A DNA stretch of 11,064 bases. It comes from Ignavibacteriales bacterium. Its GTDB lineage: Bacteria > Bacteroidota > Ignavibacteria > Ignavibacteriales > Melioribacteraceae. The stretch spans positions 1 through 11,064 of the forward strand of contig JALWSN010000567.1 of NCBI GenBank assembly GCA_027080245.1. The letters run 5' to 3'. The notes beneath the pieces were generated by a model. The model saw only the letters and a program-made list of their open reading frames with translations. It was not told the origin of the DNA and did no database searches. Below are positions 1-5,734 of the stretch, in pieces. Numbering within the stretch: position 1 is the stretch's first letter; each line of letters begins with the position of its first letter. The position numbers and the translations under genes are program-made.

Positions 1-63
1 CATTTAAACGAAATAAGTGAAAGTAGCACAGCCTAAGGTGAGAAGCATTGTAATAATAATACC

Positions 64-82
64 CCCAATCAAATTGGGTTTT
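64..82 (+). terminator. Possible weak rho-independent terminator
   Basis: CCCAAT and ATTGGG form a 6-bp stem around a CAA loop, followed at once by TTTT. It could end a plus-strand gene lying to the left of the window. The stem is short and only half GC, so this is a weak candidate. Confidence 0.3.
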
Positions 83-128
83 ACCGTTAAAATATCTTTA
101 GACTTTTGTAATATTTGAAATTTGAAAA

Positions 129-245
129 TTGGTTGCCGGCTTTGCCGAACTAGGCAAGGATGCATTGCTGGATGAATGGGGTATTAAAGTGAGCTCTCCA
201 AAAGATATTTTTGTAAAAGCAGTAATCAATTGTCTGAAAGTGTGA
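129..245 (+). pseudogene. Possible C-terminal gene remnant, unrecognised
   Basis: An open frame from a stop at 123-125 to the TGA at 243-245 gives about 38 residues when read from TTG 129. The last part (SSPKDIFVKAVINCLKV) has ordinary coding composition, while the middle overlaps an octamer-like stretch (GCATTGCT, GGATGAAT) that resembles the repeat at 10766-10797. There is no Shine-Dalgarno sequence and no methionine start. It may be the tail of a decayed gene, or a chance frame in repeat-derived DNA. I do not recognise a family. Confidence 0.2.
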
Positions 246-265
246 ATCTAACTAAAACCCCAATT

Positions 266-305
266 ATCCATTCATCCAACAACCCATTACTCCACCCATC
301 CATGG
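266..305. repeat. Degenerate octamer tandem array (ATCCAnnn type)
   Basis: The stretch divides into five consecutive 8-nt units: ATCCATTC, ATCCAACA, ACCCATTA, CTCCACCC, ATCCATGG. The period is exact while the units drift in sequence. The same unit type occurs at 624-655 and, inverted, at 10766-10797. Confidence 0.7.
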
Positions 306-308
306 CGC

Positions 309-325
309 CGACTCCGAAGGAGTCG
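309..325. repeat. CC-GAA-GG hairpin, 7-bp stem
   Basis: CGACTCC and GGAGTCG pair perfectly around a GAA triloop. It has the same stem length and loop as the hairpin at 361-377, with different inner base pairs. It belongs to the CC-NNN-GG hairpin family found in both flanks. Confidence 0.65.
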
Positions 326-360
326 AATGTTGGTAGAAAAAATCAACGAAAAATAAAATA

Positions 361-377
361 CGATGCCGAAGGTATCG
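361..377 (+). repeat. CC-GAA-GG hairpin, 7-bp stem with one G-U
   Basis: CGATGCC and GGTATCG pair around a GAA loop. One pair is G-T, which is a G-U wobble only in a plus-strand RNA; the opposite strand would have a C-A mismatch. It looks like a diverged partner of the hairpin at 309-325. Confidence 0.6.
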
Positions 378-400
378 AAGGAAAATATTGTTTCATTAAA

Positions 401-440
401 AAATGGCTTTGGCAATATCATCCCTTCGGGACAGCCATTT
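401..440. repeat. Nested hairpin: 8-bp outer stem around TCCC-TTC-GGGA
   Basis: AAATGGCT (401-408) pairs perfectly with AGCCATTT (433-440). Between them lies a small hairpin, TCCC TTC GGGA (421-431). The layout of an 8-bp outer stem enclosing a CC-NNN-GG hairpin matches the element at 10660-10714, though the sequence differs. Confidence 0.55.
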
Positions 441-502
441 GGAAATCGAGTAAGCAGAAACTGAAACCTGTTTATTGTTTTAGGTTTTTTTGGGGAGCGG
501 GA

Positions 503-520
503 AAGCCGTTAAAACGGTTT
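503..520 (+). repeat. Hairpin AAGCCGTT/AACGGTTT
   Basis: Eight consecutive pairs include one G-U that is allowed only in plus-strand RNA, with a very short AA loop. It sits in the left-flank hairpin cluster and has no evident T-tract that would make it a terminator. Confidence 0.45.
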
Positions 521-549
521 GGGGTTGAAAAATCTTTGTCGCTCCAATC

Positions 550-569
550 CCCACGGATAAATCCGTGGG
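550..569. repeat. Perfect 9-bp palindrome CCCACGGAT/ATCCGTGGG
   Basis: The two 9-nt arms are exactly complementary around an AA loop. This is the longest perfect hairpin of the left flank. No T-run follows it on either strand, so it reads as a palindromic repeat and not a terminator. Confidence 0.6.
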
Positions 570-601
570 TTAACGGGAACTTAACCTTTTGTCGAACCCC
601 T

Positions 602-628
602 AAAATCGTGAAGAATGTAGACCATCCA
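602..628 (+). repeat. Left copy of 27-bp exact inverted repeat
   Basis: These 27 bases, beginning AAAATCGTG and ending GACCATCCA, occur as an exact reverse complement at 10789-10815. In both copies they run directly into an ATCCAnnn octamer array, so the shared block is longer than the exact match. Confidence 0.85.
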
Positions 629-655
629 ATTATCCATTTATCCAATAATCCATCC
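624..655. repeat. Octamer array, four ATCCA units
   Basis: Units are ATCCAATT, ATCCATTT, ATCCAATA and ATCCATCC in exact 8-nt register. The array directly follows the left 27-bp repeat, as the corresponding array does on the right in inverted orientation. Confidence 0.75.
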
Positions 656-663
656 TTTGTGAG

Positions 664-674
664 TTCCGAAGGGA
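664..674. repeat. Small CC-GAA-GG hairpin
   Basis: TTCC and GGGA pair around GAA, with one T-G pair. It is a short member of the hairpin family and sits between two octamer arrays, the same relative place as the hairpins at 10621-10753 in the right flank. Confidence 0.35.
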
Positions 675-703
675 TGTCACTTTTAGAATTGTGAATGAGT
701 AAA

Positions 704-743
704 GGCAAAGAGACTAAAAGATTAAAAGGTTAAAAGGTTTTGT
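704..743 (+). repeat. Octamer array (GGTTAAAA type), five units
   Basis: The sequence divides into GGCAAAGA, GACTAAAA, GATTAAAA, GGTTAAAA and GGTTTTGT in strict 8-nt register. The reverse complement of 10549-10596 gives the same kind of unit (for example TAAGAGGT, TTAAAGGC). Confidence 0.65.
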
Positions 744-790
744 AGAAATCCTACCGAAACGAATTTCAACGCTTGGTTTCCCTTTTCCCC

Positions 791-813
791 AAAACCACGC
801 TCTAAAGAACGTG
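791..813 (-). terminator. Candidate operon-end terminator, minus strand
   Basis: Read on the minus strand, CACGTTC and GAGCGTG form a 7-bp stem (one G-U) around a TTTA loop, followed by GGTTTTGG. On the plus strand the wobble becomes a C-A mismatch, so the structure favours the transcript of the operon. It lies about 110 nt past the stop of the last gene. The U-tract is short. Confidence 0.35.
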
Positions 814-833
814 CTTAGCGTAAAAAAAATGAC

Positions 834-938
834 GCTCACACTTACGACTTAAAACTTATTCCTTAAGACTCGTTACTAAAGACTTATTCCATCTCGTCTC
901 AACTCATTCAACATTCATCATTCATAATTCAGAATTCA
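834..938. repeat. Degenerate heptamer array, 15 units
   Basis: The stretch divides without slip into 7-nt units. It begins GCTCACA, CTTACGA, CTTAAAA, CTTATTC, CTTAAGA, passes through drifted units, and ends TCATTCA, ACATTCA, TCATTCA, TAATTCA, GAATTCA. Two sub-families (CTTAnnn and nnATTCA) share one register. The array includes the last codons and stop of the gene at 922-1659. The 17 bases at 854-870 recur as an exact reverse complement at 10508-10524. Confidence 0.8.
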
Positions 939-1659
939 CAAAGCTGCAATTAAATTCTTCTTCAAATCCCTTTTTTATTGAGTTGTAAAGCTCAGGCAAC
1001 TCCGCCGGCATGTCTAAAATAGAATTGATTTCAATTGTTTTTTGCGCCATTTCCTTTTTCAGGGCTTCCTTTTCGCTTTCGGGGACTTTCAAATATTCAA
1101 CAAGCTTCCGGTGAAACGGACCTATTAAAATTGAGCCGTGCTGTAAAATAGCGTCGCTCATTTTACGCTGCGCGCTGCCAATAATTTTCCTGCCGGCAAA
1201 TTTAACCTCGTGGCGCGCAGTGGAAGAAAAACAAATAGACCCCGCTGGCTTTTTAAGCTCTTCCCTGAAATCCGGTTGAATGGCTTCCAACTCAAGAGCC
1301 TTAAAAACCGGATTAAAAAAAATCAGTCCCTTCACAAGCGCATTCGAAATTAAATTGTAAAGCTCGCGCGGGGGCGGTCCAAAATCCACCGACGTAACAA
1401 CCGAATAAGTCAATTCCTCAGCGTGCAAAATCGCCCTGCCGCCCGTGGGCCTTTTTACCACGTCGATTCCGTCCCGGCGGGCTTTTTGCAAATCAATTTC
1501 CGCCTCGTTCTGATTTGCGCCAAGCGAAATTGCAAATGGATGCCACCTGTACAATCTTAAATAAAACTCGCCCGCCCGCACATTCTTCGCAAGATTTAAA
1601 TCGAATTCCATGTTGAACCTGCCGCTGTTTTCGGCGTGCTTAATGTAAATCCATTTCAA
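922..1659 (-). CDS. Lipoate/octanoate protein transferase family (LipM/LplA-like)
   Basis: This 245-residue protein belongs to the biotin/lipoate A/B protein ligase fold, which moves octanoyl or lipoyl groups onto lipoyl domains in the cytoplasm. Visible motifs are the N-terminal FNM-DxxLA region (15-24), RPTGGR with a following His (70-79), and GRKIIGSAQR (156-165), which contains the family's invariant lysine. C143 in the SICFSS segment sits where the LipM/LipL octanoyltransferases carry their catalytic Cys, so LipM seems likelier than a pure ligase. It also fits simple LplA-like proteins. The TTG start is chosen because the N-terminal WIYI segment fits the family and a strong AAGGGGG site lies 9 nt upstream. 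It follows lpxA after a 44-nt gap and is probably co-transcribed. The last five codons lie inside the heptamer array, so the natural C-terminus may have been rewritten. Confidence 0.85.
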   Translation of the reverse strand: MKWIYIKHAENSGRFNMEFDLNLAKNVRAGEFYLRLYRWHPFAISLGANQNEAEIDLQKARRDGIDVVKRPTGGRAILHAEELTYSVVTSVDFGPPPRELYNLISNALVKGLIFFNPVFKALELEAIQPDFREELKKPAGSICFSSTARHEVKFAGRKIIGSAQRKMSDAILQHGSILIGPFHRKLVEYLKVPESEKEALKKEMAQKTIEINSILDMPAELPELYNSIKKGFEEEFNCSFVNSEL

Positions 1660-1668
1660 GAATTCATT

Positions 1669-1675
1669 CCCCCTT
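1669..1675 (-). promoter_or_regulatory. Strong ribosome binding site, supports TTG start
   Basis: On the minus strand AAGGGGG lies 9 nt before the TTG at 1659-1657. The nearby ATG triplets are out of frame or followed by an early stop, so this site decides the start of the ligase-like gene. Confidence 0.5.
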
Positions 1676-1703
1676 AAATTTAGGGATTCGACTACGCTTT
1701 GAA

Positions 1704-2480
1704 CTACGCCTTAATGAGAGGCCTGTCGCTTTTGTCCAAAAACTCAAGAATGTTCTTGACCTCGCCGCTCTCTGGAAACTTTTCCTTCATCCGCTCGATT
1801 GCCTCCGCGCGTTTTAATCCCGACATGAACAAAATCCTGTAAGCTTCTTTAATCGTTAAAATCTGCTCGTTCGTAAACCCCCTGCGCCGCAAGCCAATTG
1901 AATTCAAGCCAACGTACCGCAAAGGTTCGTTTGCCGCAAGAATGTAAGGAGGAACGTCGACCGTTACTCTGAAACCGCCGCCAATCATTGCGTGTTTTCC
2001 GATTTTGGTGAACTGGTGGATGGGAGTGCCGCCGCCGACTATCACCCAATCTTCAATTTCCACGTGACCGCCAATTTGCACGGAATTGGCAATTATTGAA
2101 TTGTCGCCAATTACGGTGTCGTGCGCAACGTGCGAATAAGCCATCAACAAACAATTTGCGCCTACTTTGGAATAGCCAGTAGCTTTGGTTCCCCTGTGCA
2201 ACGTAACAAATTCACGCACAATGGTGTTGTCGCCCACGTAGAAAAGCGTTTGCTCGTTTTCGAATTTCAAATCCTGCGGAAGATTTGCCACCGAAGCGCC
2301 CTGGAAAATTTTTACGTTTTTGCCCAAACGCGCCCCGTTGTAAATTACCGCGTTCGGACCAATTGACGAGCCTTCCCCAATTTCAACGTCGTCCTCAATT
2401 ACCGCAAAAGGTCCAATTTCCACGCCGTCGGCAATGCGGGCTTTTGCGCTTACTATTGCAGTGGGATGAACCTTAACCAT
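1704..2480 (-). CDS. lpxA: UDP-N-acetylglucosamine acyltransferase LpxA
   Basis: LpxA transfers an (R)-3-hydroxyacyl chain from ACP to the 3-OH of UDP-GlcNAc, the first step of lipid A synthesis, as a cytoplasmic trimer. The 258 residues (E. coli 262) begin with hexapeptide repeats forming a left-handed beta-helix. They then show the SHVAHD segment with H117 and catalytic H120 (E. coli H122/H125), HQF at about 155, the DVPPY motif near 175, and a helical C-terminal domain. Gly168 aligns by motif with E. coli Gly173, the hydrocarbon-ruler position, which is compatible with a long acyl chain (inference). ATG 2480 is preferred over an in-frame TTG at 2510 because it starts MVKVHPTAIV, as the family does. 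It overlaps the end of lpxC-fabZ by 8 nt, suggesting translational coupling. Confidence 0.96.
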   Translation of the reverse strand: MVKVHPTAIVSAKARIADGVEIGPFAVIEDDVEIGEGSSIGPNAVIYNGARLGKNVKIFQGASVANLPQDLKFENEQTLFYVGDNTIVREFVTLHRGTKATGYSKVGANCLLMAYSHVAHDTVIGDNSIIANSVQIGGHVEIEDWVIVGGGTPIHQFTKIGKHAMIGGGFRVTVDVPPYILAANEPLRYVGLNSIGLRRRGFTNEQILTIKEAYRILFMSGLKRAEAIERMKEKFPESGEVKNILEFLDKSDRPLIKA

Positions 2481-3891
2481 TTTTAGCCTGCCCGTCTTCC
2501 CTGTCCACAATCGCCGCCATTAAATCCGCCTCGGCTACCAGCGTGTTGTCCACCAGCGCCTTCGCCCTGATTAAAACAACTTTGCTCTTTTTGCTTACCA
2601 GTTCTGCCTCCAGTATTAATTGGTCCCCGGGGTGAACGGGCTTGCGAAACTTTGCGTTGTTAATTCCCATGAAATAAACCAACTTCGTCGAAGGGTCGAT
2701 GAACGAATTCAGCATTAAAATTCCGCCCGTTTGCGCCATCGCTTCAATAATTAAAACTCCCGGCATTACGGGATGACCTGGGAAATGCCCCTGAAAAAAG
2801 GGCTCGTTGATTGTAACCGATTTTACGCCTACAACTTTTTTGTCCATTTCCAGATGAATTATTTTGTCCACCAACAAAAACGGGTAACGGTGCGGAAGAA
2901 TTTTCTGAATTGCAATCGAGTCAAAAACAATTCCTTCTTTTGAAACATGCTGGTATTTTTTAACTAATTTTTTCTGTCTGTAAAGCTTTCTGATTTTCTT
3001 TGCAAATTCCACGTTTGCCTGATGCCCGGGTCTTGCGGCAAGAATCTGCGCTTTAATTGGCGCGCCAATCAAAGCCAAATCCCCAAGCATGTCCAACACT
3101 TTGTGACGAACAGGCTCGTTCTTGAACCTCAGGGTCTTGTCGTTCAAAAATCCCGAAGGACCAATTGAAATCTTTGTGTTCAATCCTAATTTATTACTCA
3201 AATCGTCCAGCTGCTTTTCTTCCAAATTGTGGTCAACAATCACAACGGCGTTGTCCAAGTTGCCGCCTTTAATTAAGCCCTGGTCGGCTAATTGTTCCAC
3301 TTCGCTTAGGAAGCAAAAGGTCCTGCATGGGGCAAATTCCTTAACAAATTCCTTTTCCAGGTCGAACAAACCCGTGTGCTGACTGCCGAGGGCGGGATTT
3401 TGGTAATCGACCATTGCGGTAATCCTGAAGCCATCCAAAGGCAGCGCCACAATGTCGATTTGCTTCTCCTCGTCGTGGTACATTACTGTTTTGTCAATCA
3501 CCAAATAATCCTTCGGCTCTTCCTGCTGCACGAATCCCGCCTCGAGCAATTTTTCCACGTAGGGCATTGCGCTGCCGTCGCCCACAGGCGGTTCGATGCC
3601 GTCAATTTCAATTACAATGTTGTCTATTTGAAGTCCCGCAATAGCCGCAAGCACATGCTCTACCGTATGAACTTTTACGTCTTCAATTCCCAGAGTGGTT
3701 CCGCGAGAAACATCCACTACAAATTCCGCCAAAGCCGGGATTTCGGGTTCGCCGCCCAAATCTACTCTTTTAAACTTAATGCCGGTGTTCGCAGGCGCGG
3801 GCTTAAACGTCATTCTACATTCACTTCCCGTGTGCAGCCCAACTCCCGAAAGGGAAACTTCCTTTGCAATTGTTCGTTGAGATTCTAACAT
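2473..3891 (-). CDS. lpxC/fabZ: Bifunctional LpxC deacetylase / FabZ dehydratase fusion
   Basis: A 472-residue fusion. Residues 1 to about 305 are LpxC, the zinc deacetylase that commits UDP-3-O-acyl-GlcNAc to lipid A. HTVEHV carries E78 and zinc ligand H79, H263 and D267 in HKVLDMLGD complete the zinc site, and H290 lies in PGHQAN. After a basic linker (about 305-320), residues 321-472 are FabZ, the 3-hydroxyacyl-ACP dehydratase: PHRYPFLLVD with catalytic H334, then GHFPGHPVMPG followed by E383. Both active sites appear intact. The fusion is known from Bacteroidota and Chlorobi relatives and supports that placement. Its ATG follows the lpxD stop with no gap, and AAGGAAG inside the last lpxD codons serves as ribosome binding site. 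Joining the two enzymes ties lipid A commitment to the acyl pool both pathways share. Confidence 0.97.
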   Translation of the reverse strand: MLESQRTIAKEVSLSGVGLHTGSECRMTFKPAPANTGIKFKRVDLGGEPEIPALAEFVVDVSRGTTLGIEDVKVHTVEHVLAAIAGLQIDNIVIEIDGIEPPVGDGSAMPYVEKLLEAGFVQQEEPKDYLVIDKTVMYHDEEKQIDIVALPLDGFRITAMVDYQNPALGSQHTGLFDLEKEFVKEFAPCRTFCFLSEVEQLADQGLIKGGNLDNAVVIVDHNLEEKQLDDLSNKLGLNTKISIGPSGFLNDKTLRFKNEPVRHKVLDMLGDLALIGAPIKAQILAARPGHQANVEFAKKIRKLYRQKKLVKKYQHVSKEGIVFDSIAIQKILPHRYPFLLVDKIIHLEMDKKVVGVKSVTINEPFFQGHFPGHPVMPGVLIIEAMAQTGGILMLNSFIDPSTKLVYFMGINNAKFRKPVHPGDQLILEAELVSKKSKVVLIRAKALVDNTLVAEADLMAAIVDREDGQAKNG

Positions 3892-4938
3892 TTATTCTTC
3901 CTTATTTAATTTCTCTTCGAGTTCTTTAATTTTGTTTTCAAGTTCCTTTAACTTTGCGCTGTAATTGGGCAAATTCCGAATGTGCGCCTCAAGGCGGAGG
4001 CTCGTCCCCCATTCCTTGGCGGGGTAACCGAAATATTTACCTGGCTTCTTCAATGATTTTGAGATTCCGGACTGCGCGCCGATTATTACGTTGTCCGTAA
4101 TTTCTAAGTGTCCGGCAACGCCAACCTGACCTGCCAAAATACAATTGCTCCCTATTTTCGAGCTTCCCGAAATTCCGCTCTGAGCCGAAATTACAGTATT
4201 GTCCCCAATCTTAACGTTGTGCGCAATTTGAATTAAATTGTCCAGCTTAACGCCCTTGCCAATTACGGTCGAACCGATTGCCGCCCTGTCGATTGAAACG
4301 TTCGAACCAATTTCGCAATAGTCCTTAATTATTACATTCCCAATTTGCGGAATTTTGGAATAGCTCCCGTCCTTCATTCGCTCGAAGCCAAATCCGTCCG
4401 AGCCAATTACCGTTCCGGAATGAATGATTACATTGTCTCCGACTTTACAATTTTCCCGGATTGTAACGTTGGGGTAAATCAAACACCCGTTTCCAATTTC
4501 AACGTCTTCCATTAAGACGGTGTTGTGCAAAATAATTGAATTGTCGCCGACTGAGCAGCCGTCTGAAATTACAACGTTCTTGCCGAGAGTAACGTTCTTG
4601 CCAATTTGCGCTTTTGCCGACACCGACGCCGTGGGGTCGACGCCTTTAAATTTGATTCCCGGCAGGAAATATTTTAAAATAATTTTTTGAACCGCTTCGT
4701 GCGGGTTTTCGTAAAGAATGTAAGTTAAGTCCTCGCGGGCGCGGTTGAACCCCGGCTTAACAATAATCACCGAAGCTTTTGTGGAGGCAAAATATTTTTC
4801 GTATGCGGGCAAATAAAGGAAAGTAAGCTCGCCTTCTTTTGCCTCGTCAATTCGGGCGATTGCGCGAAAGGTGGCCCTTTCGTTGCCAACAACCTCGCCG
4901 CCGATTATTTCTGCCGCTTCTTTTACACTTATCTCCAT
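3892..4938 (-). CDS. lpxD: UDP-3-O-acylglucosamine N-acyltransferase LpxD
   Basis: LpxD adds the second 3-hydroxyacyl chain, to the 2-amine of UDP-3-O-acyl-GlcN, after LpxC has acted. The 348 residues show the N-terminal uridine-binding domain (1 to about 100), a long hexapeptide-repeat beta-helix (about 100-290), IQIAHN with catalytic H240 (E. coli H239), a second His at AGHLEI (277), and FGYPAKEW. The protein ends in a charged coiled-coil helix (KLKELENKIKELEEKL). ATG 4938 is chosen because MEISVKEAAEIIGG matches the usual family N-terminus. A GTG at 4944 would overlap the skp2 stop as GTGA and add two residues. Either way the gene is coupled to skp2. Confidence 0.95.
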   Translation of the reverse strand: MEISVKEAAEIIGGEVVGNERATFRAIARIDEAKEGELTFLYLPAYEKYFASTKASVIIVKPGFNRAREDLTYILYENPHEAVQKIILKYFLPGIKFKGVDPTASVSAKAQIGKNVTLGKNVVISDGCSVGDNSIILHNTVLMEDVEIGNGCLIYPNVTIRENCKVGDNVIIHSGTVIGSDGFGFERMKDGSYSKIPQIGNVIIKDYCEIGSNVSIDRAAIGSTVIGKGVKLDNLIQIAHNVKIGDNTVISAQSGISGSSKIGSNCILAGQVGVAGHLEITDNVIIGAQSGISKSLKKPGKYFGYPAKEWGTSLRLEAHIRNLPNYSAKLKELENKIKELEEKLNKEE

Positions 4939-4940
4939 TT

Positions 4941-5456
4941 TCACTGTTTTAACTTGTCTAAAACCAAATTTGTAATGTCGTATTTTTCCTTTGCATAAAG
5001 GAACAAAATGTCCCCGCTGCGGTCGAAGACGAAATCAAGGTCCTTTTCCTTTGCAACTTCCTGAATGGCTTTGAATATTTTGTTCTGAACGGGTTTCATC
5101 AGTTCTTGTTCCTTTTTGAAAAGCTCGCCGTTTGCGCCGAATTTCTTGTTGCGGAAATCGGCTATTTTGTTTTCTAAATCGGAAAGTTCCTTTTCAACTT
5201 CATTGCGGCGCATTGGGCTCATCGTTAATTTCTTTTTTGAATAATCGTCGTACTTAACTTTCCATTCCCTTTGCATTTTTTTTATTTGACTTTGCCATTC
5301 TTGAATTTGAGCGTCCAGCTTCTTTTGGGCGTCCTGCGCATCGGGCAACTGCTTCATTATTGTGTCAGAATCGATGTAGCCAATCTTTAACTGCGCGTTT
5401 ACGGCAAGAGAAGCGAAAAGAAAAAATGCGAGAGTTGAAAAAATCAACTTTTTCAT
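4941..5456 (-). CDS. skp: Skp/OmpH-family periplasmic chaperone, second copy
   Basis: Skp-like proteins hold unfolded outer-membrane proteins in the periplasm on the way to BamA. The 171 residues have a clear signal peptide (MKKLIFS, hydrophobic core, likely cut after VNA), a short beta segment LKIGYIDSDTIM, a long charged helical hairpin (about 40-125), and a conserved end FVFDRSGDILFLYAKEKYDIT...LDKLK. It is a paralogue of the gene at 5735-6262, and the C-terminal third is very similar between them. A ribosome-binding-like AAGGAAAG lies about 10 nt before the ATG. The 278-nt gap upstream, with a REP-like hairpin, may let it be transcribed or processed separately from skp1. Confidence 0.88.
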   Translation of the reverse strand: MKKLIFSTLAFFLFASLAVNAQLKIGYIDSDTIMKQLPDAQDAQKKLDAQIQEWQSQIKKMQREWKVKYDDYSKKKLTMSPMRRNEVEKELSDLENKIADFRNKKFGANGELFKKEQELMKPVQNKIFKAIQEVAKEKDLDFVFDRSGDILFLYAKEKYDITNLVLDKLKQ

Positions 5457-5734
5457 TTGCTTGCTTTCCTTAATGTTTTTAAAATTGTTTATCTTAATTT
5501 CTCCCCATACATCATGCGGGAACTCGCCAATTCCGCGCGGCGTTCAATATTTGTTTCGTAATTTTTAAGCTCCTACAAATTAAAACCAGAGAGACGCGAT
5601 TGCTCGCATCTCCAAAAACAAAACTCTAACATTAACCCGTTCGTTTACCATTTACAAACAAAAAACATCGCTCGTTATTTTCAACGTCTATTTAGCGGAT
5701 TAATTGCCGAAAAAATCCTCGGCCGTCAAGATTA
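5457..5734. other. 278-nt gap between the skp paralogues
   Basis: This is the only sizeable non-coding stretch inside the operon. It holds a strong hairpin at 5591-5612 and a looser inverted pair near 5525-5550 (GAAC-GCC against GGC-GA-GTTC, minus strand). The longest minus-strand frame I noticed runs through the hairpin for 23 codons and looks accidental. I see no clear promoter. Confidence 0.6.
5591..5612 (-). repeat. REP-like hairpin with GCAA tetraloop
   Basis: In the operon transcript GAGATGCGA pairs with TCGCGTCTC (nine pairs, one U-G) around GCAA, a GNRA-type tetraloop. The plus strand would have a C-A mismatch instead. TCTGGTTTTA follows, so it may act as a weak terminator, an RNA-processing block, or be a relic palindromic repeat. 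Palindromes of the GAGACGCGAT type are, from memory, common dispersed repeats in several phyla. Confidence 0.6.

Noticed and set aside
230..694. 154-codon plus-strand open frame
   Set aside because: It runs straight through octamer arrays and hairpins, and its translation (PIIH-SNNP repeats) is the repeat DNA read as protein. No domain, no ribosome binding site; its start lies inside another frame.
472..708. 78-codon minus-strand open frame in the left flank
   Set aside because: Antisense to the same palindromic repeats; palindromes tend to be open on both strands. No protein-like features.
266..938. CRISPR array
   Set aside because: Units are 7-8 nt, degenerate and contiguous, with no 24-40-nt repeats separated by unique spacers, and no cas genes nearby.
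2481..2510. Longer LpxA starting at TTG 2510
   Set aside because: It adds ten residues (MWTGKTGRLK) not typical of LpxA and enlarges the overlap with lpxC-fabZ; ATG 2480 starts with the family's usual VHPTA region.
2121..3888. Several plus-strand frames up to 170 codons opposite lpxA and lpxC-fabZ
   Set aside because: They are antisense shadows of well-identified genes with clear motifs and show no motifs of their own.
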